Shown in pieces: positions 19,634 through 28,210 of a DNA stretch of 53,139 nucleotides. Both the position numbers and the translations under genes were made by a program. Under the pieces are notes generated by a model. It did no database searches and was not told the origin of the DNA. It saw only the letters and a program-made list of their open reading frames with translations. Origin of the DNA: Pseudomonadota bacterium (lineage in GTDB: Bacteria; Pseudomonadota; Gammaproteobacteria; Burkholderiales; Gallionellaceae); assembly GCA_021787435.1 (NCBI GenBank), contig JAJYLY010000015.1, positions 1-53,139 on the forward strand, written 5' to 3'. Every line of letters starts with the position of its first letter. The stretch's first letter is position 1.

Positions 19634-20848
19634 TCAGCGTCCGGAATGACCGCTGAGTTTTACTTCCACCTTTTCATCCTCGGCGAGGCTGCCATAGTAG
19701 GTGCGCAATATGGCAAGCACCTCGGGGCGGCTGAATTCGGCCGGAACTTCATCATTTTCCGAGAGCATCTTGCGCAGCTTGGTGCCGGATAGCAGCAACC
19801 GGTCAGATCCTTCATGAGGGCAGGTGCGCGCGGAGGCCATGCCGCCGCATTTGTAGCACCAGAATGTCCAGTCTATCTTGAGTGGCTGGGTCTCCAACGC
19901 ATCCTTGGGTATTTTGTCGAAGATGTGATGCGCATCGAACGGACCGTAATAGCTGCCGACACCGGCATGATCGCGCCCGACGATCAGGTGCGAGCAGCCG
20001 TAATTCTGGCGGAACAGCGCATGCAGCAGGGCTTCCCTAGGGCCGGCATAGCGCATGTCCAGCGGGTAGCCTGCCTGTATCACGGTCTTGGGGACAAAAT
20101 AATTGTCGATCAGCGTGGAAATGGCTTCGGTTCTGACTTCGGCGGGAATGTCGCCGGGCTTCAAGTTGCCGAGCAGTGAATGGATCAGCACGCCATCGCA
20201 GATTTCGATCGCGACTTTTGCAAGGTATTCGTGGGAGCGGTGCATCGGGTTTCTGGTCTGGAAGGCGGCAACTTTGCTCCAGCCCATGGCATCAAACAGT
20301 TCTCGCGTTTTCTGCGGCGACATGAACTGCTCGCCATATTTTTTATCAAATCCGCCTTGGGATAAGACTTTCACGGGGCCTGCAAGGTTGACACCGCCTT
20401 GCTCCATCACCATCTTCACGCCTGGATGTTCGGCGTCTGTGGTGCCAAACACGGTTGCACATTCATGCGCCTTGTCTATGGTGTATTTTTCGGTGATGCG
20501 CATGGTAGCTAGGATGCTGCCATCATCAGGATCCAGCAGCGCGAGGTCGCTACCGGTTTGTATTGTTGCTGCGCGGGTTTCGTCTACGGAGAGGGTGATG
20601 GGTATTGGCCAGAACAGGCCATTGGCCAATTTCATTCCGGCGCAAACGCCCTGCCAGTCGGTATAGGACATGAAGCCCTCAAGCGGAGTGAACCCGCCTA
20701 TGCCCATCATCACGAGATCACCCTTTTCCCTTGAGCTGACGGTAATCCTGGGCAGACTGCCTGCGTGCTTCAATTCTGCTGTAAGCTCCGCTCCCTGTAA
20801 CAAAAGGGGATTGAGATCGCCGCCCCCGTGTGGTTTGACCAATGCCAT
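19634..20848 (-). CDS. sat: Dissimilatory sulfate adenylyltransferase (ATP sulfurylase)
   Basis: The 404-residue enzyme is the single-domain, homo-oligomeric type. It has a PUA-like N-terminal domain, the nucleotide-binding motif [13 protein letters not shown] and the second motif GRDHAGVG. A zinc-binding CYKCGG...TCPH cluster sits near residue 330, as in dissimilatory enzymes of sulfur bacteria and archaea. It lacks the APS kinase domain of assimilatory forms. In sulfur oxidisers it makes ATP and sulfate from APS and pyrophosphate, giving substrate-level phosphorylation. It is first in the operon with aprB and aprA. The RBS is very strong (GGAGGAG, eight bases before ATG). Confidence 0.96.
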   Translation of the reverse strand: MALVKPHGGGDLNPLLLQGAELTAELKHAGSLPRITVSSREKGDLVMMGIGGFTPLEGFMSYTDWQGVCAGMKLANGLFWPIPITLSVDETRAATIQTGSDLALLDPDDGSILATMRITEKYTIDKAHECATVFGTTDAEHPGVKMVMEQGGVNLAGPVKVLSQGGFDKKYGEQFMSPQKTRELFDAMGWSKVAAFQTRNPMHRSHEYLAKVAIEICDGVLIHSLLGNLKPGDIPAEVRTEAISTLIDNYFVPKTVIQAGYPLDMRYAGPREALLHALFRQNYGCSHLIVGRDHAGVGSYYGPFDAHHIFDKIPKDALETQPLKIDWTFWCYKCGGMASARTCPHEGSDRLLLSGTKLRKMLSENDEVPAEFSRPEVLAILRTYYGSLAEDEKVEVKLSGHSGR

Positions 20849-21253
20849 CCTAGTTACTCCTCCCGATCAATAGTTGAACTGCCGGATTTGAAGCTTTACT
20901 TTGAGACTGTTTAGTACACGGTGCTGATCTTCATATTCACACATTATAATTATGTTTTTCTCTATTATCAGGATTTTTTGCGGTTGCGCGACCCCTCTTA
21001 CGGGTTATAGACTGATAGCTCATCACGGTTATGGATGATAGCGCTTGTGAATGGGCATAATCAGAAGTATCCGACTAGGGGTTGTTACCTTTATTTTGTG
21101 CGGTCGGTGCGCGGGTTTGTTTGGTTTTTCATGAGATTGTGGCTCGTCTGGCTGATATGATAATATCGTTTCATAGTCGGCTGATGCGTCTCAAGAATGA
21201 TATTGATCGGGCGCGTGATCGTTCTGGAGCTATACATACCAGCGGAACATTGA
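20849..21253. promoter_or_regulatory. Divergent intergenic region between sat and the soe remnant
   Basis: This 405-base AT-rich stretch must contain the sat promoter. On the minus strand a perfect TATAAT lies at 20943-20948, about 95 bases before the sat start, without a clear -35. On the plus strand, facing the soe remnant, are two related elements: GGGTTATAGACTGATAGC (21002-21019) and CGGTTATGGATGATAGC (21026-21042). They resemble sequences upstream of tusA, dsrA and petA. Open frames here are short and featureless, and I treat the region as non-coding. Confidence 0.5.
20991..21042 (+). promoter_or_regulatory. Tandem GGTTAT-N(4-5)-TGATAGC element upstream of the soe remnant
   Basis: Two imperfect direct copies, 24 bases apart, share GGTTAT, a purine-rich spacer and TGATAGC. 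The first is preceded by ACCCCTCTTACGGG, which can fold on itself (CCC/GGG). TATAGA in copy one could serve as a -10 box, in which case the element is the old soe promoter. It could instead be a binding site for a regulator. The similarity to the dsrA and petA upstream regions was found by eye only. Confidence 0.4.
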
Positions 21254-21424
21254 ATGAAAATCCATAACCCCGGCGACTCATCCAGCACCATATCCCCTCT
21301 GCATGATCCTTTTGCTGCGCCGATTGCAGATGCGAAGACCGAGATTCGCAACACGACCTGCTATATGTGCGCCTGTCGTTGCGGCATACGCGTGCATCTG
21401 CGCAATGGCGAAGTGCGCTACATT
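21254..21424 (+). pseudogene. soeA: soeA remnant: N-terminal end of sulfite-oxidising molybdoenzyme
   Basis: The first 57 codons match the start of SoeA, the large molybdopterin subunit of the cytoplasmic membrane-bound sulfite dehydrogenase. They contain the Fe-S binding motif TTCYMCACRCGIRVHL (Cys36, Cys39, Cys43) and then GEVRYI. The normal continuation (about 900 residues carrying the molybdenum site) is absent. After codon 57 the frame reads into an unrelated frame of a downstream soeC fragment until 21916. This is best explained by a large internal deletion. The fragment cannot be an enzyme. A start codon and the presumed promoter region remain, so a short aberrant peptide may still be made. 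Confidence 0.78.
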
Positions 21425-21434
21425 TCTGAACTAA

Positions 21435-21911
21435 ATGCTGATGGGCTGTGCATCGAGGTTCGCGCTGGCTGCATTTTATGCTGCGGTCATGGCGTCATCG
21501 CAGGCCGTTTTTTTCGGCAGTTGGGCGGTCATCATCACGTTGTTCGCATTTGCAGGAAGAGTCGCCTCCCTAGTGCGCAATGCGCGCCTGAAGCCAAAAT
21601 CGAAGATACAGACCGCAATCGGCGTGAAGCACCCACGCATAGTTCAGCGTTCCCAGGGCTTCATGGGTGGATCGTTCAATACACGGGAATTTTTTCACGG
21701 CAAGAGCGACGCTTTCCTGCGCTCGGTAAAGCCTGTTTTTCTGCTGCTTACGTTTGTGCTGCCGCTGCTCATCCTGCCGGCAGGTTTGATGTATCATGCG
21801 CTGTTTGGCATCGCGTTTATCGTGCAATATACCGGATTGCTGGCCGAGCGCTGGTTTTTCTTTGCGCAGGCGAATCATCCGCAAAATCTGTACTATCAGA
21901 CTGTGGGTTGA
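21435..21911 (+). pseudogene. soeC: soeC remnant: C-terminal half of membrane anchor subunit
   Basis: In a different frame from the soeA fragment, about 155 codons encode the last part of a DmsC/SoeC-type anchor. They give hydrophobic helices (about residues 8-38 and 92-137), the segment QTAIGVKHPRIVQRSQGFM, GGSFNTREFFHG and the C-terminal ERWFFFAQANHPQNLYYQ, which is characteristic of these anchors. A TAA precedes the first ATG in this frame, and the first half of the protein is missing. Together with the soeA fragment just upstream this marks loss of most of soeA, all of soeB and half of soeC. Confidence 0.75.
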
Positions 21912-21949
21912 CATGAGGCATACCTTAAAATCTTTATAGGCGATAACAG

Positions 21950-22927
21950 ATGTTGAATATGTTTTTTCAAAGGCTGCAAAGTGCGGGAGGAGTGCTCAAG
22001 GCAAATTCGATATTGCTGTTTCTTTCGCTGATCTTGTTTGCGGCGGGCGCATATGCGGCCGATGCACTGCCTGTCAGCACCCTGCCCTGGTGGGGCTGGG
22101 CGCTGGCCTTGTTTGTCACCTGTTTTTTCCTGGGAATAGTCGCAGTACCCTCCGGTGTGGGAGGCGGGGTGTTGTTTGTGCCCATCGTGGGCGGGTTCTT
22201 TCCGTTTCATCTGGATTTTGTGCGGGGTGCGGGTCTGCTGGTGGCGCTTGCCAGTTCCCTTGCGGCAGGCCCTTCACTGATGCGCGCAGGCTTGGCGGAC
22301 CTGAGGCTGGCTTTGCCACTGGCGGTATTGGCCTCTGCCAGCGCGATTGCAGGCGCACTGGTCGGTCTTGCGATTCCTTCCAGTGTGGTGCAGATTGCGC
22401 TGGGCCTCACCATACTGGGCATCGTGATACTGATGGCGACTGCAAAAAAGTCCGAGTTTCCCATCGTGCCTGCGGCGGATAAATTGTCCGTCGCGCTGTC
22501 CATGCACGGCTATTTCCGTGATACCGCGCAGGGCAAAAACATCGCGTGGAAAGTGCACCGCACGCCGCTTGGAATTTTCCTGTTCGTGCTGATCGGTTTC
22601 ATCGGCGGGTTGTTCGGCGTGGGCGCGGGCTGGGCCAATCTGCCCGTGCTCAATCTCTTGATGGGGGCGCCGATCAAACTGGCCGCAGGCACGTCGGGTC
22701 TGATACTGACACTGGCCAGTTCCTCTGCGACCTGGGTATATCTCAACGAAGGCTCTGTGCTTGCGATCATCGCCGTGCCTTCGGTAATAGGCATGATGCT
22801 GGGCGCGATGATAGGCGCGCGCCTGTTGCATGTGCTGAAAGCGTCCGTTGTGCGCAAGATGGTGATCACGCTGCTCTTGTTTGCGGGGATTCGCGCTTTG
22901 TTGAAAGGATTGGGGGTGTGGCCATGA
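21950..22927 (+). CDS. TauE/SafE-family membrane permease, probable sulfite exporter
   Basis: The 325-residue membrane protein has about eight hydrophobic segments. It carries the two Gly-rich repeats of the TauE/SafE family: PSGVGGGVLFVP near residue 66 and GFIGGLFGVGAGWANLPVLN near residue 218. Family members move sulfite, sulfonates or related anions. Here it follows the soe remnant and so was probably part of a sulfite-handling operon, perhaps exporting sulfite made by Dsr. Its stop overlaps the start of the next gene (ATGA). Unlike soeA and soeC it looks intact. Confidence 0.85.
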   Translation: MLNMFFQRLQSAGGVLKANSILLFLSLILFAAGAYAADALPVSTLPWWGWALALFVTCFFLGIVAVPSGVGGGVLFVPIVGGFFPFHLDFVRGAGLLVALASSLAAGPSLMRAGLADLRLALPLAVLASASAIAGALVGLAIPSSVVQIALGLTILGIVILMATAKKSEFPIVPAADKLSVALSMHGYFRDTAQGKNIAWKVHRTPLGIFLFVLIGFIGGLFGVGAGWANLPVLNLLMGAPIKLAAGTSGLILTLASSSATWVYLNEGSVLAIIAVPSVIGMMLGAMIGARLLHVLKASVVRKMVITLLLFAGIRALLKGLGVWP

Positions 22928-23352
22928 GCGATCAGAATGACGATGCAGTCAACCTGCTGTCCGATGAACAGCAGCGTTATGCAACCTGGCTGAACTGGGG
23001 TGCGCGCTCAGGGCTCCTGATGCTGATCATCACCTTCATCGCCTATGTGGCAGGCTGGCTGCCGGCCCATGTTCCACTCGACCAGTTGCCGACAGTATGG
23101 GGGCTTCCGGTGGATGAATATCTGAAAAAAACCGGCGCGCCTACCGGGTGGAGTTGGCTCAAAGACCTAGGGCAGGGCGATTTTGCCAGTCTGATCGGCA
23201 TCGCGTGGCTGTCGGCCAGCTCGTTGTTCTGCCTGTTTGCAGTGCTGCCCATCTATTTGAAGCGCCGCGACTGGGTGTTCGTGGTGCTTTGCATCTCTGC
23301 GCTGGCTGTGCAGTTGCTTGCTGCATCCGGCTTGCTGGTTGCGGGTAAATAG
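22924..23352 (+). CDS. Small membrane protein coupled to TauE/SafE permease
   Basis: The 142-residue protein has three predicted membrane helices (about 27-46, 90-112 and 118-138) and a loop of about 40 residues between the first two. The ATG overlaps the stop of the TauE/SafE gene by four bases, so the two are translationally coupled. Its size and position recall the DUF1634-type proteins often found beside TauE-type exporters, but I do not see a decisive motif. A role as accessory subunit of the exporter is inferred from the overlap alone. Confidence 0.7.
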   Translation: MSDQNDDAVNLLSDEQQRYATWLNWGARSGLLMLIITFIAYVAGWLPAHVPLDQLPTVWGLPVDEYLKKTGAPTGWSWLKDLGQGDFASLIGIAWLSASSLFCLFAVLPIYLKRRDWVFVVLCISALAVQLLAASGLLVAGK

Positions 23353-23434
23353 TTGTGGCGATCGATAAGCAGGGTTACTATTTGCCAGTTTCAGGTTGTT
23401 GATTGCGATTAAATATAAGCATTTGATTCTATAT

Positions 23435-23460
23435 AGCCCTTGCGGGTTATATGTTTTTCC
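23435..23460 (+). promoter_or_regulatory. GGGTTATA element upstream of tusA
   Basis: AGCCCTTGCGGGTTATATG lies about 105 bases before tusA. It has the same CCC-spacer-GGGTTATA arrangement as the soe-remnant and dsrA upstream regions, though the TGATAGC half is not conserved. It may contain a -10 box (TATATG). The match is visual only. Confidence 0.3.
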
Positions 23461-23560
23461 CTAATTGGGTATGGACGAAACGGTGTAGCTCGTTCCTAAT
23501 TGCGCATCTGCTAGTGTGATGCTTTGGCGGTATTTTATTAACCTGTAGGAGATTGAAGAA

Positions 23561-23788
23561 ATGAATTTTGATAAAGAATTTGATGCCAGCGGCATGTCAT
23601 GCCCTTTGCCCATCGTGAAGACAAAGAAGTCGCTCGCAGACATGCAGTCCGGCCAAGTTTTGAAAGTGATCGCAACAGACACCGGAGCTGTGAAGGATAT
23701 GCAGGCTTTTGCCGACCAGACCGGCAACACGCTGCTTGCAAACATGGAAGAAGGCGGAAAATTCATATTCTTCATGAAAAAGAAGTAA
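23561..23788 (+). CDS. tusA: TusA-family sulfur carrier protein
   Basis: The 75-residue protein has the family motif CPLPIVKTKK with the sulfur-carrying Cys14 and the expected beta-alpha-beta fold length. TusA proteins receive sulfur as a persulfide and hand it on, in sulfur oxidisers to DsrE2 or DsrEFH and finally to DsrC. It is followed by dsrE2, a common arrangement in sulfur oxidisers (often with a rhodanese gene in front, absent here). The RBS AGGAG is nine bases before the start. Confidence 0.93.
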   Translation: MNFDKEFDASGMSCPLPIVKTKKSLADMQSGQVLKVIATDTGAVKDMQAFADQTGNTLLANMEEGGKFIFFMKKK

Positions 23789-23824
23789 GAGGCAGGACGT
23801 CACTCAACTACAAGGGGGAGTAGC

Positions 23825-24292
23825 ATGACAAAAAAAATGGCGATCATCGCAACCAAAGGCACGCTGGACATGGCTTATCCGCCGTTCATCCTGGCATCCA
23901 CTGCGGCGGCATTGGGTTATGAAGTGCAGATATTTTTCACTTTCTACGGCCTGCAGCTGCTGCGCAAGGATCTGTCCAGCGTGATGATCAGTCCGCTGGC
24001 CAATCCCGCAATGCCGATGCCGGTTCCTATGCCGGTGTTTGTGCAGATGCTGCCCGGCATGGAGTCCATGGCGACGATGATGATGAAGCAGAAGCTGAAG
24101 AAGCACGGCGTGGCTTCATTGGAAGAATTGCGCGAGCTGTGCCAGGAAGCGGATGTGAAATTCATCGCCTGCCAGATGACGGTGGATCTGTTCGAATTCG
24201 ACAAGAGCGAATTCATCGACAACGTCGAATACGGCGGCGCATCGATGTTCTTCGGCTTTGCCGGTGAGACGGATATTTGTTTGTTTGTTTAA
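23825..24292 (+). CDS. dsrE2: DsrE2-type sulfur-relay protein
   Basis: The 155-residue product belongs to the DsrE/DsrF-like superfamily. It opens with KKMAIIATKGTLDMAYPPF, has a hydrophobic middle segment rich in Pro and Met (about 55-85), and keeps a conserved Cys in FIACQMTVDLF that can carry sulfur. DsrE2 proteins work with TusA and are thought to be membrane-associated, which fits the Met/Pro-rich hydrophobic stretch. The gene lies 36 bases after tusA with a strong RBS (GGGGAG), so the pair is one transcription unit. Confidence 0.9.
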   Translation: MTKKMAIIATKGTLDMAYPPFILASTAAALGYEVQIFFTFYGLQLLRKDLSSVMISPLANPAMPMPVPMPVFVQMLPGMESMATMMMKQKLKKHGVASLEELRELCQEADVKFIACQMTVDLFEFDKSEFIDNVEYGGASMFFGFAGETDICLFV

Positions 24293-24359
24293 GGTGCAAT
24301 AGAATATCCACAGCAATAGTGGTGATTTTTAGAAAATTAATCAACTCGGGGAGTTTTGC

Positions 24360-25595
24360 ATGAAGATGAAGAAAATTTTGGCGGTGATGATTGCAGCAGG
24401 AGCGATGGGTTCTGCCTATGCATCGGACGGGTACTTTGCCGATGGTTACGGCATGAAGGCCGAAGGCATGGGCGGTGTGGGCATCGCGCTGCCTCAGGAT
24501 GCGCTGGCTGCGGCCAACAATCCGGCCGGCATGGTAATGGTGGGCAACCGCGTCGATTTGGGTGCAGACCTGTTTGAGCCATCCCGCAGCGCACAAGTAA
24601 CTGGCAATGGTGCTCCTGTTCCATATAACATGAATGGAACTTATTCAGGCAACAGCAGGCCGATGTTCATCATTCCCCAGTTCGGTTACAACCACATGCT
24701 GGATTCCAGCAAGTCCCTGGGCGTATCCGTGTATGGCAACGGCGGCATGAACACTAGCTATGCCAACAGCCCGTTTGGCCCGAATGCCGGTATCAATATG
24801 GCCCAGCTGTTCGTTGCCCCCACCTATGCGATGAAGATCAACGACAGCAACGAGATCGGCATTTCGCTGAACCTGGTATACCAGACCTTCTCCGCGAATG
24901 GTTTGCAGGCATTCTCGGGTATGTCCAGCAATCCTGGTGCATTGACCAACAATGGTACGGACTCATCCACCGGCGTGGGCGGACGTATCGGCTGGATGGG
25001 CCAAGTGAGCTCGAACGTGACCTTAGGCGCGACCTATGCCATGAAGACCCACATGAGCAACTTTGACAAGTATGCCGGCCTGTTCGCCAATAACGGCAGT
25101 TTCGACATTCCTGCAAGCTATGGCGTGGGTGTTGCGGTGAAAGCCACCAACAGCACGACGGTGTCTGCCGACTACAAGGTGATCCAGTACAGCGGTGTTT
25201 CATCGATTGCCAATACGGCGACACAGGGCGGCCCACTGGGTGCGGCCAACGGTGCGGGTTTCGGCTGGCAGGACGTGAAGGCAATCAAGCTGGGTATCAG
25301 CCAGCAGGTGAACGATCTTCTGACCGTGCGCGCAGGTTACAGTCATAACACGCAGCCGATTCCGGCAAGTCAAACGATGTTCAACATCCTGGCGCCGGGC
25401 GTGATTCAAGACCACCTGACGTTGGGCATGACTTACGATGTCACCAAGACCAATGAGCTTACGCTGGCTTACATGCACGCATTCCAGAACAGCGTGTATG
25501 GCGCGAATGTAATTCCCCCTAATTTTGGCGGCGGCAATGTCAATCTCAAGATGTACGAGGATTCGCTGGGGATTGCCTACAGCTGGAAACTCTAA
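24360..25595 (+). CDS. OmpP1/FadL-family outer membrane transporter (first copy)
   Basis: The 411-residue protein has a signal peptide (about 1-21). The FadL-type N-terminus follows, GYGMKAEGMGGVGIALPQDA then NNPAGM, which forms the hatch and the start of a 14-stranded barrel. The C-terminus ends in a strand, IAYSWKL. FadL proteins let hydrophobic molecules cross the outer membrane. The gene starts 67 bases after dsrE2 with a good RBS (GGGGAG) and ends in a terminator before a second FadL-type gene. The substrate is unknown; in this setting reduced sulfur or organic sulfur compounds are possible, but that is a guess. Confidence 0.88.
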   Translation: MKMKKILAVMIAAGAMGSAYASDGYFADGYGMKAEGMGGVGIALPQDALAAANNPAGMVMVGNRVDLGADLFEPSRSAQVTGNGAPVPYNMNGTYSGNSRPMFIIPQFGYNHMLDSSKSLGVSVYGNGGMNTSYANSPFGPNAGINMAQLFVAPTYAMKINDSNEIGISLNLVYQTFSANGLQAFSGMSSNPGALTNNGTDSSTGVGGRIGWMGQVSSNVTLGATYAMKTHMSNFDKYAGLFANNGSFDIPASYGVGVAVKATNSTTVSADYKVIQYSGVSSIANTATQGGPLGAANGAGFGWQDVKAIKLGISQQVNDLLTVRAGYSHNTQPIPASQTMFNILAPGVIQDHLTLGMTYDVTKTNELTLAYMHAFQNSVYGANVIPPNFGGGNVNLKMYEDSLGIAYSWKL

Positions 25596-25614
25596 GCAAG
25601 TGTTTCAGGGTTTG

Positions 25615-25645
25615 AAAACCCGCTCTGTGAAGAGCGGGTTTTTTT
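25615..25645 (+). terminator. Rho-independent terminator between the two FadL-type genes
   Basis: A 12-base stem (AAAACCCGCTCT at 25615-25626 with its complement starting AGAGCGGG at 25631) has a four-base loop and ends in a run of T residues (to 25645). It starts 20 bases after the first porin's stop. It closes the tusA-dsrE2-porin unit. Confidence 0.92.
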
Positions 25646-25684
25646 ATGCCCGAAAGATGCAGATTTAATTTAACCTGAAAGAGC

Positions 25685-26899
25685 ATGATGATGAAGAAAA
25701 TAGTTGTTTCACTGCTTGCCGCCTTTTCGCCCGTTATGGCCTATGCCACCAACGGCGACACGATGATGTCCGTGGGTTCCGAGAACACCGCGCTGGGCGG
25801 CACAGGCGTTGCGCATTACGTGGGTGCTGAGAGCGCCTTTGCTAATCCGGCGATGCTGGGTCTGTCAACAGGTGACGAACTTGTGGGCGGCGTGGTGCTT
25901 TTCAAACCCTCGGTCACCAATAGCGGTATGCAAGGCATAACTGAAAGCAGCACTGCCAATACCAGTTATATTCCGGATGTTTCCTATTCCAGTCGCATCA
26001 GCGACCACTGGACTTACGGTATTGCGATGGCCGGTATTGCCGGCATGGGGGTAGATTACACAGGTGCGCCGGCAAACAATACCATGAATGCCAGAACGCA
26101 ACTGAGTATCCTGAAGGTTGTTCCTACTATTGCATACAACGATACTAATTTTGGTTTGGGTTTCTCCCCGGTGCTGCAATACGGCTCTTTGGCAATGTCT
26201 TTTAATGGATTCACAGCGATCAATCCAAATCAGAACGCCACTTCAGATACACGTATGGGTTATGCCATGGGCGGGTACTTTAAGCCTATACCAAGTTTGA
26301 CTTTGGGCGTGGCTTATAATTCCAAGATCAAGATGAATTATGCGCCTCAGATTTCATACGCGGCGTCACAGGGTTTCGGCCAAACTTATTCGGATAATCT
26401 GGCACAACCTGCTGAGATTAAAGTGGGGGTTTCTTATGATCTCAATCAAAGTTTTACGTTGACTGCTGATTACCGTCAGATTCAATGGGCGAATGCGCAA
26501 GACTATGGTAATTTGGCCTGGAATAATGAGGATGTCACAGCAATCGGTATCAAGTACAAAAATACCGGCTACTGGTTGGGAGCGGGCTATAATAATTCCA
26601 ATAATCCGATAGGCGTCTTCGCCAATGGAGTTGCAGCCAATGCGTATAATGGCCAGAACGGCATCGGCAACTTGTTCAATAATTTGATGTTTCCGGGAAT
26701 CATCAAAAGCTCATACACTTTCGGCGGCGGTTACATGCTGAATAAGCAGTATGAACTGGCTGGCTCGTTCATGTATGCGCCCAAGGTCACGGCAACGGTG
26801 GATGTCAGCGATGCCGCGGGATTGCCGCCAGGGTCGCTCTACAATACCACGACGCATTCGCAGCAGGCTTTTTCGGTATCGCTGCGTTACAAGTTCTGA
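25685..26899 (+). CDS. OmpP1/FadL-family outer membrane transporter (second copy)
   Basis: The 404-residue protein starts with a signal peptide (MMMKKIVVSLLAA to about residue 22). The FadL-like segment ENTALGGTGVAHY then FANPAM and beta-strand pattern come next, ending in the aromatic C-terminal strand VSLRYKF that barrel proteins use for assembly. It resembles the first copy in layout but is clearly diverged. It lies behind a terminator, so it has its own promoter or depends on read-through. The 89-base gap shows no clear promoter boxes. Ligand unknown. Confidence 0.85.
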   Translation: MMMKKIVVSLLAAFSPVMAYATNGDTMMSVGSENTALGGTGVAHYVGAESAFANPAMLGLSTGDELVGGVVLFKPSVTNSGMQGITESSTANTSYIPDVSYSSRISDHWTYGIAMAGIAGMGVDYTGAPANNTMNARTQLSILKVVPTIAYNDTNFGLGFSPVLQYGSLAMSFNGFTAINPNQNATSDTRMGYAMGGYFKPIPSLTLGVAYNSKIKMNYAPQISYAASQGFGQTYSDNLAQPAEIKVGVSYDLNQSFTLTADYRQIQWANAQDYGNLAWNNEDVTAIGIKYKNTGYWLGAGYNNSNNPIGVFANGVAANAYNGQNGIGNLFNNLMFPGIIKSSYTFGGGYMLNKQYELAGSFMYAPKVTATVDVSDAAGLPPGSLYNTTTHSQQAFSVSLRYKF

Positions 26900-26949
26900 T
26901 CTAAAAATCCATCAGGCCGATATCCTCGCGTAAGCGGGGATGATTGGTT

Positions 26950-28131
26950 TTAAACAATGAAGTTTTTGGTGGTGTCCGACAGCGTTTTGGCGGCTTCCAT
27001 CATGCGCGCAGAATCATTGATGCTTATCTTTGTGTACTCCGCTGCGGTATCGGTGCGCGTCTGATTCTCTTCTATGCGGTTTAATACGATGCCCACCAGC
27101 ATCTGCTGATCGTCGGCCGCCTCGCGCACCGCGTCGACCGAATGTTTCATCGCGGATGTCGCCTGATCTATCTGTGCGAATATCTCGGAGGAGGATTTGG
27201 ATGCTTTCAGTCCGTCCCGGACGGCAACGGCGTTTTCTTCAGAAATGGTGACGGTGGAAGCGACGTTCGCATTGACATGCTTCAACACTTCATCGATGCG
27301 GGCGGTGGCTTGCGCTGCCTGTTCGGAAAGTTTCCTTACCTCATCTGCCACGACCGCAAAGCCGCGCCCTTGCTCTCCGGCCCTGGCCGCTTCGATCGCT
27401 GCATTCAGGGCCAGAAGGTTGGTCTGATCTGCGATGGCGCGTATCACGGATACCGCGGTTTCGACTTCTTTCGAGCTGCTTTTCAGGCTCTCGGCATTGG
27501 CGGAAATTTTGCGGCTGGCATCATCCAGCACCGAGATTGCATGCTCGGTAGCTTTGACTTCTGACACGCCCTTTTTCACAAGATTGTCTGCGGAAGAGGC
27601 GCTGTTGCCGGCTGCATCGGAGAGATCAAGGATAGATTTGGCAGCATCGGCCATTCCATTGATGACATTGATGATTTCATGGGAGTTCTGGCGGAATTCA
27701 GTCATGCTGTTGCCAAGCGCCTGCATCGAAGAGCATATCTCGCGCGAACTGGCATCAACCGCTACTGCTGATTGCGACACCTCGCGCAGAGTGCTGCGCA
27801 GGCCGTTTGCCATGCTGTCAAATCCTTCGGTGATTTCGCCTATCGTGTCGCGGCTTTGTATGCCGCAACCTTCACGCAGATCGCCGTTACGTATGCGCTC
27901 GGCAGCAACGGCCACCTGGCGCAGTTTGCGTATCAGCAGATATTCGAGCAGTCTGTGATTGATGACGCCGATGGTGATACCGGCGACGATGCAGCCTAAG
28001 GTAAACCACAGCAGCATGCCTTCTTTCCAGTCGACGAAGAAATTGGCAAAGAAGGGGAAGACGATCCCCATCGCGAGCCCGAAGCCCAGGAATGAATACT
28101 TGAGTTGCTTGAGGATAGAAGTTTGTGACAT
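26950..28131 (-). CDS. Methyl-accepting chemotaxis protein without periplasmic domain
   Basis: I start at [10 protein letters not shown], which is preceded by AAGGG; an upstream in-frame ATG at 28153-28155 has no RBS. The 393-residue receptor has two adjacent membrane helices (about 17-35 and 42-62) with almost no periplasmic loop. A HAMP-like stretch follows, then the long signalling coiled coil with the highly conserved tip ([19 protein letters not shown], then [16 protein letters not shown]). With no external sensor it probably reports on a membrane or cytoplasmic cue such as energy state. It ends convergent with the second porin gene. Confidence 0.9.
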   Translation of the reverse strand: MSQTSILKQLKYSFLGFGLAMGIVFPFFANFFVDWKEGMLLWFTLGCIVAGITIGVINHRLLEYLLIRKLRQVAVAAERIRNGDLREGCGIQSRDTIGEITEGFDSMANGLRSTLREVSQSAVAVDASSREICSSMQALGNSMTEFRQNSHEIINVINGMADAAKSILDLSDAAGNSASSADNLVKKGVSEVKATEHAISVLDDASRKISANAESLKSSSKEVETAVSVIRAIADQTNLLALNAAIEAARAGEQGRGFAVVADEVRKLSEQAAQATARIDEVLKHVNANVASTVTISEENAVAVRDGLKASKSSSEIFAQIDQATSAMKHSVDAVREAADDQQMLVGIVLNRIEENQTRTDTAAEYTKISINDSARMMEAAKTLSDTTKNFIV

Positions 28132-28210
28132 GGCTGCCCTTTTCTGGCACATCAAGCTGGAAGATCAGGATAATTATATCGGCAAAGATCTCAAAAGCTT
28201 GAGCGAAAAT

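Noticed and set aside
21082..21267. Open frame of about 60 codons on the plus strand between sat and the soe remnant
   Set aside because: Its composition is not protein-like, it has no RBS, and it overlaps the soeA start in another frame.
26915..26945. Imperfect hairpin (TCCTCGC...GCGGGGA) between the second FadL gene and the chemoreceptor
   Set aside because: It contains a G-T pair and has no T run on either side; too weak to call a terminator.
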